DNA of 64,000 nt from Calonectria ilicicola. Taxonomy: Eukaryota; Ascomycota; Sordariomycetes; Hypocreales; Nectriaceae. The notes beneath the pieces are model-generated. The model ran no database searches. It was given only the letters and a program-made list of their open reading frames with translations, and had not been told where the DNA came from. The position numbers were made by a program, and so were the translations under genes. Position 1 is the first letter of the stretch, and the number at the start of each line of letters is the position of its first letter. The stretch spans positions 4,030,001-4,094,000 of the forward strand of contig CP085833.1 of NCBI GenBank assembly GCA_020809705.1, given 5' to 3'. Below are positions 12,379-23,598 of the stretch, piece by piece.

Positions 12379-15300
12379 GAAGGACGAAGGGACTAGGCCA
12401 CTGGACACCACTGGGACCACTGGGGCCACCGGGCACTTGCCTCAGAGGGGGGCAACTCTCCTGGGGCCCTTCCAGATGCAGAACTGCTGGTGGACGACCA
12501 GCCATTCAGGTGGCTCACGAGGTGGCTCACGCCGAAGTGTGAAGTGCGAGAGTCAGAGGCTCGGCCAGGGCAGCCCCAAGGGTCACCGTGTCTCGCTCAC
12601 TGTATCTACCAGCCTGCACCAGCCTGCACGACAGGGGCCTCTCCCTCTAGCGATCCAACCAACCTGCACCAGCCTACACAAGCCTGCGTGCGCAGCAGCA
12701 ATCACCCGCGTGCTCCGTACCCGACCTATAGTGCTGGGGAATCTCCCATCAACAGCCCTGTCCGTATCTAACTATCCCAGCACATCCCCGACTCCGCCGC
12801 ACTGCCTGCTCTGGCATGCTCAATTGTCTTGGACCAATTTGTACCATCTTCGTTGCCTGCAAAGCCCACGGATTCCACTTGGCTTCTCCTGGCTCCAGCG
12901 AGGAATGGGAAGAGACTGGGAAGAGACTGGGCCGCAGCCATCATCATGGGCGGTGTGGCAGTTTAGACCCTCACTAACAGAACCCGGCTATGTGGGATGG
13001 CTTGTGCTATCTTGGGGGGCAGGCTCTGGGGCTAAAACGGGCAGAATCCAATCCATGGTGCCTGAGCACAATAGGCACGCTTAAAAACCGTGTGCAAGCA
13101 CAGTGCCCAGCGGCGAAGCCCTCAGTGGTCTGCCTCACGCTCTGTTGCGAGCACACACGCGCGCACTTCCGACTATCAATCACATCACATCCAATCCGAC
13201 GGCTCCCACTCGTCACCCTCGACTGCAACGCTAGCATATTTTCCCTCACACACACACACGCACACGCATCCAATCCACACATGCGCAAAATTATACCTGC
13301 GGTTGCAGCCGCGGGAAAAGAAACGAACGGGGCTGACGCCTTCCTTTCCCCACGCTAATCAGCAGAACCAATCTATCGGCATCGCCCACCCGCTCGTCTG
13401 CAGCGCTTTTCTTTGCTCGGCGCCGTCCAACCATGTCCCAAAACCTGGCTGTCAGCTAGAGCTCTTGCGCTGCACAGTATCCGTCCCAACTGCACATGCG
13501 CGCCAGCAAGTAGGCAAGCAAGAAAGAAAGCATACAGCTGACCTGGCTGCACTCAATGGGTCCGAGAAGCTGCCTAAAGCCAATCACCGCCCTTTGCCCA
13601 CCCAGTCAAACGCTACTTGGCCACGCAGTAGTCCCTGACGCCAGTGGCCAGGTAGCGCGGTATGGCCACTCAGCGTCTCAGGCACGCTGCAAGCGATCCT
13701 CATTGCCCCTTGGGCCCTCCCGACGATTGGATGCCATGTTCCAGTGAAGAGGGCGACAGTGAGAGATGGATTGGGTCCAATGCCAGTTGTCACTTGGTGA
13801 TCGCGACATGGGCCAGGGTCGTTCCCCTCCAGATTCTGCAGCGATATCCTTGCCTACCCTCATCCTCTCTACTAGACTCTCAAACACACACAATCTTGTT
13901 CACTCCCAAGAGGCATGGGAGTCATGCCTCCCCCTTGCACGGAGCTCAGAACCAGATTCCACATTTGGTCATGAAGCGGGCGTTGAGGCCCAGATGGACC
14001 CCAGATGGATCCCCCCTCAGCATCACAAGGCACCGACGCCTCCTAGAACGCACTACCGTCAGCAGGCCTCAGGGGTGTGACCTCGAATCGGCCAATGGGA
14101 TGTTGCTTCTCAGGGGATGCTCTTGCTGGTTGGCACCCATGCAAGCCCTGTAACGGCGTGATCTCCATTAGCACCTCTTACAGGAACACGCACACAAGGC
14201 AGTTACAGATGCCGATGGTGATGAATGCACCTTAGCCGTAGTTTATGCCGGAAGATGCAGCACAAATGGAACAGGCCATCTAAGGGAGCCAAAATTTTGA
14301 TGGCACGCACGAACCATTTTCTTATTTTAAGAGACAGGATATCAAAGCTTAGAGACAAAATCCCCAGCCGAGTAACACAACCACACAAAACCTCCTCGAC
14401 GAGTCCTCCCGAGCGAGGCCGCCGTGGTGGTCCCGACGTGTTCCCTATCTCGGCGACGTGCCTCCGGCTTGGCCTGGCTGGGCTTGGCTTGTCTGTATGT
14501 CATGGGCGTGTTGTGGTGCTGCAATGTTTGCTTTTTTTCACTGGCGGGCCTGCACCTCAAGCGCTCACAGGGCGAATAGTAGTCAAGAAGCTAGCCTATG
14601 GCCGGGGCGACATGGATCGCCATCGCCCTTATCCTTATTCTTTCCTTCCAAGAATAACTTGGCCGGTCCCAAATGTTCTAGTCAATTGGTGATTCGCCCA
14701 GTTCTCTTGCCACAGAGGCGGCCGAGCAGAAAACGAGACCACCAGTCATCGACAACCATGACACCCTCTCACGGTCACCACCAAATTCACCGCCCCAATC
14801 CACACTGCTCTTGAGCTGTATCATACAGCACTCCTCCACGCTCTACCCACCCATCACAACATGCTCGGTTGCGCCAATCACAAGGCGGAGGCATTGGAGA
14901 CACCTGAATCTCGGGAATCGGACCATCCCGTTCCAGTTGTGGCCTCCGGAACAAGGCCTATTTTGCCCGCCTCCCGTCTCCATCTTGGCCGTACCGAGCT
15001 AAACTAACCCACTAACCTGCTGGACTTGGAAGCTGGGCTTCGATAGCAGACACACGAAGTCATGCATGCTGACTGGGGCTAATTATCCAAGCAAAGCATA
15101 AGCCTGAGGGTCGCCCCCGTTCGGCCCCTTCTTTCGTATTTTCCCCACGTCTTGGATGTTTCATGACCATGGCTTCCCTGTCCGTCTTTCAGTATCCCCT
15201 TGCTAGTCCTGTTCGACACGTGCCGCCCAAGGGGGCTTCACCCTTAGACCAGCACCTCTGGGACGGGAAAACTATGCTCGAAACACGCCGCCCCCAGCCT

Positions 15301-17479
15301 TGCCGGTTCGCCTCACCCCAATTGTATTCTGCATTAAGTTGGGGGAAGCTCTACGTACGGGTCTGCGACGAATTTACTGAAAGGTCTCCCCTGTGATGGC
15401 GGGAGAAAAGGGCTGTGCGCTGGGACGGCTGGAGCTCGACCCCATCCACCCAGTAGGAATAAGATGAAACGAAACACCAACGCATAATAGCTAAGCTCTT
15501 CCCAAGCTAGCCTTGACACCTCACAGGCCATGTCAATTCAAGGGCCACGTACGTAGGTTCCGTGTGCTTGTTTCGGATCTCGTAAAGTATAGTTCCTAAG
15601 CTGGAGGGCTTAGTATCGATGCGATTCGCGACAGTCGCCCTAATCTCGCCAGAAATTAGAATAAACACCCGGGTTGCGCGTACTATACGTGCAACTCGCC
15701 TTCATCAGCGTTTCCAAGCGGCGTATCCCCCTTGCGTATCATTGGACGTTAAACGCATCACAAAACGCTTTGGTCCCCATTAATCGGCGACGCGAACGAC
15801 AGGATACATGACGTTGCTGCGACTCTTTGGTGACTTGGCGCCCCGTGGTTTGTACAACATGCACTTGTGTAACGAAGAGGAATCCAAAGTGCGTCCCGTT
15901 TCGGATCATCAACAGCTACCCGCCGTGCACTGTATGACAACTTCCTTTTTCCAATGAAAGCGCCGGGTCCATGAATAACTTTTAGGCGTTGCCAAGGTGT
16001 TGGTGGTTCGCGCTTGATGGCGATGACGGCCTCGTTGGATGCGACATGACACCACCTCGACCTAAAAACAGCCTCTGCATTCTCAAATGGGAGATGCAGC
16101 TCGGCAAAGCGGCCCTCTGACAACAACGCGCCTAGAATAACATAGCGGCCAGCCGCTGTTTGCGCGCGTGCTGGCGGCCAAAGCAATGCTCCGACTGGCT
16201 TGCCGATCCGGTCGGGAATCCCATGACACTCTGTTGGTATGCTCTCGGCCTGTGGTGTTGCAGCGTGCCGGCTCACCGCAACGCAATGCAATGCAACGCA
16301 ACGCAGCCCTTCCCGGCGGGCGCGAAAGAATGATCTTCCCAAGCCCACTAGTGGGTATAATTATGAGCACGCAAGAATGTCCAGCTTCCCTTCCACGGCG
16401 CTTATACCTCTCCACTGGGACCCAATGACCGCCCCGCTTGGGGACCCCGTCCGGCTAGCGGCGTACGCGCGGCTCCAATGCGCAAGCGGCGTTCGACAGA
16501 AGCAGGGAAAAAAGAAAGCAAATCAGCCCCGTTGTTATATTTACTTTTGGGGCCGTTCAACCCCTCTTATTGGCATTACTTGCATCGCTGAGCGGAACCC
16601 GCCAATTGTTAACCGCATGGGGGGTTCTAGACCACAATCGGGTTCTTTGAGTGTGGCTGTGGGTATGGCTATTGTTGGTTGCCACAATGCGATCATAACG
16701 ATGACGATCAAAGAACAATAGGGCTATGTGAGGGTTTCGCAACCAAAAAAAAGACAGAGAGCTGGTTGCTCATCATCCATCCACTTTTCAGGGAGGTTGA
16801 TCCTGCTCGGCAATCACAGCTACCTGACCTGTCTTGTGTCCGTGCTTCATCTCGTGTCTCTCAGCGCGTTCATGCTCTACCCCAGAAAAGTGGCGATTGA
16901 ATGCCACCCAACATCGTCGAGACATGTAGATGATGAACTTGTTTTTTTTAGCTTTGCTTTTTTTTTAATTGTTTCCATGTTTCTGTCCAACCCAAACTCA
17001 TTGCATAAGATTATCTTCTCTGCCTCAATCTTTATCCGGACCAACGACCTGATGCCTGGACCATGGTCTCCAGCACCAGCCATTCTCTCAAATTTCTGTC
17101 CGTCGGGTGGCGCCCTCTCGGCCTTGCCGCATACCAACCAGCGCACAGGTCATCCGCAGATGACCCTTAATGTTCCACGCTCAAACAACACCTCTCCCCG
17201 CGGGGAAAACAAAACCGGACATACGCTCGATGCTCGGTAAGCCCGTAGATGAGGACAGTGCTCGCTGCATCACAGCGCTCGGCCGCGGGTTGACGTCAAG
17301 ATCCAGATGTGAAGTCAACCTGGGGTTTTAGAGTTGTGTCCAAGACGCCCTTAAGGTTTGCCAAATGCCATCACGTTGTTCTAGCCAACTGGCAATGGAA
17401 GCCTAATGAAAGCCTCGCTTGTGCGCACAACGTTTAATCTCCACTCGCTCAACGGGGGTGGATGATGATCCTCATTGCG
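12379..17479. other. Gene-free region, first part of the large desert
   Basis: About 5 kb has no credible coding gene. It contains repeated AGCCTGCACC units near 12611-12690 and a CA-rich stretch near 13247-13267. The longest open frame, a minus-strand one of 196 codons near 15758-16348, has no domain character and contains repeated ALHCVAV-like translations of a GCAATGCAATGC run. Small multi-exon genes or non-coding transcripts cannot be excluded by eye. Confidence 0.5.
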
Positions 17480-18299
17480 CCATCAACCGCCGATCAAGGA
17501 ACTAGTAAGCCAAAGCCTCCTTGAAGCCTGCATCTTATCCTTCCAAACCAGTAAACTTCGCCGGAAGTCTGTCATCAGCACTGTGTATGTTTCCTTGCAT
17601 TTTGCTTTCCATTTTGCTGTCGAAGGGGGATCCTGGCTATCTCTTCCTCGTGGAGAATCGCACCGTAATGGAACATACGTGAATTTGAAAGGGGAACACA
17701 CTCTTCCAAGTCCAGGCACCCTTGGGTTGTACTCAATGAGGATTTCTGCTTTGGTGGTCAGCGTCAACGCCACAGCAGTAGCTTTCCGTCCAGCGAGATT
17801 CCGATCCCAGAGGGCTTAATCCAGTTGTAGATAGACTCAATGATTAAGTCGCCAGCCACGAGGGGGGCAGGGGGTACTTGGAACTGGGGTGCATAGTTTG
17901 CTCAATTAACATGGACAATCGAACGGCAGCCTCACCAAGGTATGATGATCATCAATCGGTTCCGGTAAGGCGTCAACAAGAGTACATATCTCATGGACGC
18001 GTAAGTATCGTGAGTTGATGGCATGCGTGTTAGTACGGTGGCAAGAGCATCCACACTCATGGCGCAAAAGGCCAGATCGATGTCTTTAATGTAGACGCAG
18101 CACGGAGCGGTCGCCTCTATGGTAAACTCACGATGTACCCGGTAGCAGCAGCTTCAGTCGAGCCAAGTATGTATTTGCAGCGCCGATAGTTGGTGTCAGA
18201 TTGAGATTGGTATTCGTGGATCATTCATCGTTCTACTGCTCTCGTCGTTGATGCATTATCCTCGAGACCTATGGCTGCCTCTTATACCTTGGCATCATA
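17480..18299 (-). pseudogene. Possible degraded gene remnant (unidentified)
   Basis: On the minus strand there are two protein-like open segments: one at about 17483-17773, starting MALTLTTKAEILIEY, and one at 17932-18116, containing KDIDLAFCAMSVDALA. They lie in order on the same strand but in-frame stops separate them, and I could not join them with convincing introns. Neither half is recognised. The second half sits beside an AT-rich patch. This may be a relic gene or chance open sequence. Confidence 0.2.
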
Positions 18300-19100
18300 A
18301 GCATCATATTATTAATCTTTCCGTTTAATGTCGCTGGTGATGAATATACTATATTTGTAGTCTCATGTATTCGTGACGCACGTCCAGCATGGAGTAGCTT
18401 GGTTGGACTGCCATTTGGCATTGAAGTTATAAATAAACTTGAGAATATGGTTGAACCAGTGTAGTCGTCACTCCAGGGTAGTGAATTGCTTTTTTTAAGT
18501 TCATATGTATTTTATTGAAATTTGCATTTACATTAGTTTATTGTAGATTTACACCTTGCGATATTGCAGAAATGAAGAGAGGATAATGTTTCATCCAATC
18601 TCCAATTCCACAACCCAGCCCACGATAAAGAACTGGCCAACTTCCGTGAGTATAAATAAAATTACAAATCAATTTACGACCCCAAGCAAGCGCATCACCA
18701 AGTGGGTTTCAAAGGTGCAGGTTCCTCAGTATCGTTTGTTGTGCGTCGTGATAGCCCTACTACCCTGTAGTGCCATCATGACAACTAACTCCTCCAGATG
18801 CGGCATGTACATTAATTGACAGCCATATACAGTGAGAAGCAAGATGGGAAAACAGTTCCGAGATAATATCACAAGCTTTACAGATTTTTGGAATTTCGGC
18901 AAGATTACTAAACATCGTATGCTGACTTGGAGAGTTTCTTCACATGTGGGTGAGCAACGTTGACTGATTCTTTAGTAAACATCAGGATAGAACTTTGGAA
19001 TCAACCAAGAAGAAAAAAATCCAACAAATCTCTCGACTATTAAAAACAATTCTAATTTTAATTCTTTGTAATCATTATACTCACACCCTTTTTGTCAGTC
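18300..19100. other. AT-rich patch in the gene desert
   Basis: This stretch is clearly richer in A and T than its surroundings, with many ATT/TTA runs, and shows no supported gene. It could be an old repeat-induced-mutation (RIP) relic or plain AT-rich spacer. No terminal repeats could be recognised. Confidence 0.4.
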
Positions 19101-22100
19101 GTAGAACCGTACGGTGAGAGAGGAAGAGAAAAAAAAACTGCGATGTATTCGATCGCCTGCTCGCCGAAGCTACTCGGGGATAACGGCGACTACGCGTCAA
19201 AAAAAGGGAACGTATCCTAGTTTCACGATGCCGGTGACAAGCAGCCCGATGAAATATATCAGAAGTGTCTCTTACATTTATTTGTCAGTGACAGGTTACC
19301 ACTACTACCATGTGCTTATCATCATCTCTCCTGCCCCTCCCCCTCCTTTTTTTTTTTCTTCTCCTAACGCCCCCCCCCCCAACACACCACGAAACCGGTT
19401 CCTAGTAAGCTGACCACAGTTTACGCAAAATATCCGAGGGACCGGCCATGCCCACACCGCTTTTTAAACCAATATCGTGTTTCAAAAGGTCGAGCTACGA
19501 GGGAGCTTTGACCAGATGGCTTGGGGTCTGGGGGTGGTGGTGGTGGCGGCGCACACTATTGTGACTGTTTTATATTTTCTGCAATGTTTACTTTTTCTTG
19601 GGTCCCCTAGAGAAAGCCACATACTCTCAGCAACCTGGCTTTTCTCGGCATCTACGGCAACTAATGCAGCTCCGTTGTCTCATATAGACACGGGTTGTTC
19701 CGTTAAGTGAGGCTAATAGGACGAAAAAAAAAAACTGGGCGGTTGCCAAGATGTCAGGCTGTTTGGAACAAGAGTATAGGACTTTGTTCATGCTACTCTC
19801 TCACCAAACCCCACCTCCTTTCCAGGTTTTTTCCTCAACAGAACCAAAAGAATGAGAAGTATAAATGGCTTGCCGGCTAGAAGGGATCAAACCTCCCCCC
19901 AATAGGTTGAATAGCGTAGCGTGAAGCTCGCATGTCCCCCACCGCCCACATGGCCTAGTGTTGTCTGAGGCATTGTTGTGGTGTGGGCGTGCTCTCGTGA
20001 TGCTACGCAGGCACAAGCCGCCGGGGCTCGGAACCTCTGCTGTGTGACGCCTCCTTCGTCCTTGCTCTCTGCTTACATCTGACGCTTCCGTGGGATCCCG
20101 TCCGCCCTTTTCCACTTTGCTGGCCCCCTTCCCTCTATCGGGCGGTGGCTGATATCCACAATCGTCATCATCCGCTCTCCACCCCGTCAAGACGGCTTGC
20201 ATATGCAAAGAATGCTAGCTCCGCGATACCACGTTCTGTCTTATGGTGCAATCGTCATTGTCTCGGCTGGCATCGTGTACATCTGGTTCGTTCGTTATCG
20301 CTTTCGTTCGCCCGCCTTTCTTTCTCCTTGGCGTTATTGTGAAACAGGAAAAAGAAAAAAAGCAAAAAAGCAGAAACAAGAATAAAGTGGGAGGAGACAC
20401 AGAAAAAAAAAGGAATTATACATGCTTACTTTCTGGGGCTTGCAGTTCGACAAAAGTTCCATTTCTGAGGCATATGGCCTGCAGGTCCTGATTCTGTGCT
20501 CCCCTCCCTTGATCACCCCCCCCCCCCTCTTCCTCACAATCGTCCACCCCCATATCTCTTTCCCCTCACTTTGCCCTGTGTTGGACGAGCTAGAACCATC
20601 TCAGCTCGGCTTCGAGCTGGGAAAGCGGTCCGGTGCCACCACCACCAACTTCTGCTGTGCTTGCTTGCTTGCTGTGCTGTGCTGCCAACTGGCATCCCGA
20701 TGTCGATCAGACCACCCACCACCATCGTGCGTGTTGTACAACACTGTTGAGACGTGATGATGGGTGGGTATCATCCGAACTGATGAGCATCAGGCTGATC
20801 TGCCCTGGCACATGCCCCCCTAGTTCTGTTCTGCCTCCTCGCCCCGTCATCGTCATCTCAGAAGCCTCAGGTTCCCACAGCTATGCTGCCCGCGCGGCTG
20901 CTGCTTCACTCACCATGATACCACTTTTGCCTCACCGTCCCCTCGCCGGCGGCTAGTCAGACCACCGTGACACCCTCTCACTGCCCCCCCTTTGTCGGCC
21001 GCTCAGCGGCCACAAGCTTCCCTTTGGGTGACTGCTTCTCTGGATTCTGCCCCCGCCCTCACTGACTCTCCCGCCGTCTCACGTAATAACTCTAAATCCT
21101 GCTCGCCTTTCCCCCTCCCTGCTTTTTCGTCCCTCATGCTCATCGTCCTAGACGCCATTGCCGATTCCTGGCCTCTGTTTGGGTGGGTAGGAGGGTGGGC
21201 GTGGGAAGCCTGCAAAGGAGCGTCATCAAACCACACACACAAGACACCAAAAGCTTCCCCTTGGGCCGCTTCCTCGCTTCGTCCTCCCCCCACACCGTAA
21301 AAAAAAAAAAAAACAGAAAAATTACCTGTAGAATAATTCTGGGAAACTTTGTTGGAAACCTGTTCTGTCCAAGTTTTTTTTTCCTGTGAGGCTGAGGTTT
21401 TGTTGGATCATGTGCCTGTCAGAGTCGGCATGATGTTTGCCGGTTTGAGATGCATACATACAACCAACCCCAACCCGCCAGCCCTCCACACACCATATGT
21501 ATGGCTGGTTCAACAACTCGAGGCCAGAAAAGCAAGATTAGCCGGCCGCGATTGAATGCAGAGAAAAAAAGACTAGCAGAGAAGGGGTGGGAGGAACCAC
21601 AGCGTGAGGCCCCCCGTTGCTGTGGGCTCACATCCCACCTGCGACTGTCGTGCATATATCGAAACGTTTCGCTCTTTTGGGGCACAAAGCCCGAGTCTTC
21701 CCTTTTCCTTTTCCTTGTGCTTCGTAGCGCCCCTTGAACAAACGCCGCCTGTCATAAGCACTTGCAAACCCCGAATAGTGAGGGGCTGGGCGCGCGGCTG
21801 TTTAGTGAAGTGGGCTTTCCCAGTAGGGCTGACGCGAGCCTTGTCTCTGCTCCGGCATCTGAAGTGGAAAAAGTGGGAATAGTCCTGCGTAGTCTTCGGG
21901 ATATAGTTGGACGAGAGCCCAAAGTACCGGCGGCCTGCGCTGCATGAAATCAAGTGATATCCACTAGGCCGGGGAAAGACGCACGTTGCTAGGACCCTGT
22001 CGATTCCGTAGTTTTGAAACGGCAATGATCACTGCCATCCCATGACAACCTGGTTGCTTTAGTTTCCAAGGTGCAGCTTCCAGACGACCCTTTAACCGGG

Positions 22101-22650
22101 CGTGATATCACTTTGGCACGAGACACAAAAGTTCCAAAAAGAGTAAATTGACATCTAGCAAAAAGAAAAGGTCATATCATCATAAGCCGAAAGCTCGACA
22201 TATATGTGCAAAAATAATGTACCGTGACACACACCCAAGCACTTCCTGTTCTTGGGAAATCCCCATGCTTCCGTCGAGCCTCAGCTCACCAAAACACATT
22301 CCAGGGGTATTATGTACCGGAAGGCATAAAAACCAAAGAGAAAACAACGAGATAGGTAGGGAAAAAGAAAGAAAAAAGAAGAAAAGAAAAAAAAAGACAA
22401 AAGCCTGTCTCCAAACAATGACCACAGTACCCTAGATAGGAAATGAAGACAATACCCCCCATGTGCTCCTAGTGTAGATGCGTCGTCCCCCCTCTTGTGA
22501 CATCAAGTCATACATGACCCTGCTGCTTTTTTTCCACAGGACCCTGATGCAAACCCAATACTACCGAGCCTGTATATCACCCTTTTTTTTTCTTCTCCCG
22601 TCCAATCGAATAAGCTAGAAGGATGCTGAGCATACAGATCCGTCGCTCCT
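19101..22650. other. Gene-free region, last part of the large desert
   Basis: No credible gene is seen. There are homopolymer tracts: C-runs near 19370-19380 and 20518-20526, and an A-run near 21299-21314. The region downstream of the membrane-protein stop (22651) presumably contains that gene's 3' end on the minus strand. Confidence 0.5.
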
Positions 22651-23598
22651 TCATCGCATCTCTTCGGGCCGTACCGTCGCACCGTAGAATCCGCCCCCAT
22701 GGTTGCCGCCAGAGGCCGCGCACGCCAGACAAACACCGCCACCGTAGACGCGAGTATGTCTCGTCCAGCCAGAGCCTTCATCGTTGAGCACTCCAATGAT
22801 CTCGCCCTTGACGTCGATCTCGTTAGCCCCGGCCTGTGGTGGGGCCGGGGGAAGCAAAGGACTGGTGGGTGGGTAGGAACTGGGCGAAAAGGTGAGATCG
22901 GCAGAATCCGAGGCCCCTGAGGACGTGTGCGGGACGGGGACGCCGATGGGCAGCGTCTTGTTATAAGACCTGCGGCGGGGAATGGAAGGTGACGACGCGC
23001 TCGAGGGCATAATGGCCCCGGTCGTCGATGACATGTAGTCAGGATTGGGCTGGCGCATGAAGCTGTCGTCACCAGGACGGGGGCGATCCTCAAAGGTGAA
23101 GACAGCGGTGCTCAGCTCGGGCGGCGTCAGAGGCGGAGCAGGAGGCGGACGCGCCATGAGTGGCCTGGGCATAGAGTCGCCGCCGCTAATGGCTGTGCTC
23201 GGGGACCAATTCGGGTCAATGATGAGCTTTTTGGTCTGAGACTTTTCATCTGTGAAGCTGCCGCCGTCGTGGTGCGAGTCGTCTTGCGCGCCCATGATCG
23301 GGGCGCGGTCCTTCTCGTCCATGGCCCAGGGGGGTCGAATGTTGTTGAGGTTGCGAGGTTGATAAAGGTGCTGGGGCAAGATGGCGGACCGAGTGGGAAT
23401 TGGCTTGTCAAGGCCGCGCAGCCGTCGAAACCATAGGTACAGGCGGGCTAGGCAGAACCGGGCGATGATAAAAAGGGCAAAGATGGCAAGGCCGGTCTGG
23501 ACATTGGCCAGCGCGGGCGACAGCGAGTTGAAGTAGTCGCGAGGCGCCGTCGTCGCGGAGTTGACGGGTGTAAGTGCTGCTCGATTTGTTACAGGCAT
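22651..23598 (-). CDS. Small single-pass membrane protein, conserved C-terminal Gly/Cys tail
   Basis: This single-exon gene encodes 315 residues and is not recognised as a named family. The N-terminus is short and polar. Residues about 34-57 form one hydrophobic segment (LAIFALFIIARFCLARLYLW), followed at once by Arg-rich RRLRGLDK, which predicts the long C-terminal part in the cytosol. The middle is Pro/Ser-rich and disordered. The last 60 residues look constrained: EIIGVLNDEG, a Trp-Thr-Arg stretch, VYGGGVCLACAASGG and GGGFYGATVRPEEMR. The CLAC cysteine pair and repeated Gly suggest a conserved structural tail or binding motif. No signal peptidase site is obvious, so the hydrophobic segment is more likely a signal anchor. 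The gene stands alone between two long gene-free regions. Confidence 0.8.
   Translation of the reverse strand: MPVTNRAALTPVNSATTAPRDYFNSLSPALANVQTGLAIFALFIIARFCLARLYLWFRRLRGLDKPIPTRSAILPQHLYQPRNLNNIRPPWAMDEKDRAPIMGAQDDSHHDGGSFTDEKSQTKKLIIDPNWSPSTAISGGDSMPRPLMARPPPAPPLTPPELSTAVFTFEDRPRPGDDSFMRQPNPDYMSSTTGAIMPSSASSPSIPRRRSYNKTLPIGVPVPHTSSGASDSADLTFSPSSYPPTSPLLPPAPPQAGANEIDVKGEIIGVLNDEGSGWTRHTRVYGGGVCLACAASGGNHGGGFYGATVRPEEMR

Noticed and set aside
15758..16348. 196-codon minus-strand open frame
   Set aside because: The translation is Arg/Ala/Cys-rich, contains repeat-derived segments and shows no domain or conserved style.
20088..20112. GGGATCCCGTCCG resembling part of 5S rRNA
   Set aside because: Only a short piece matches; the rest of a 5S gene is not present on either side.
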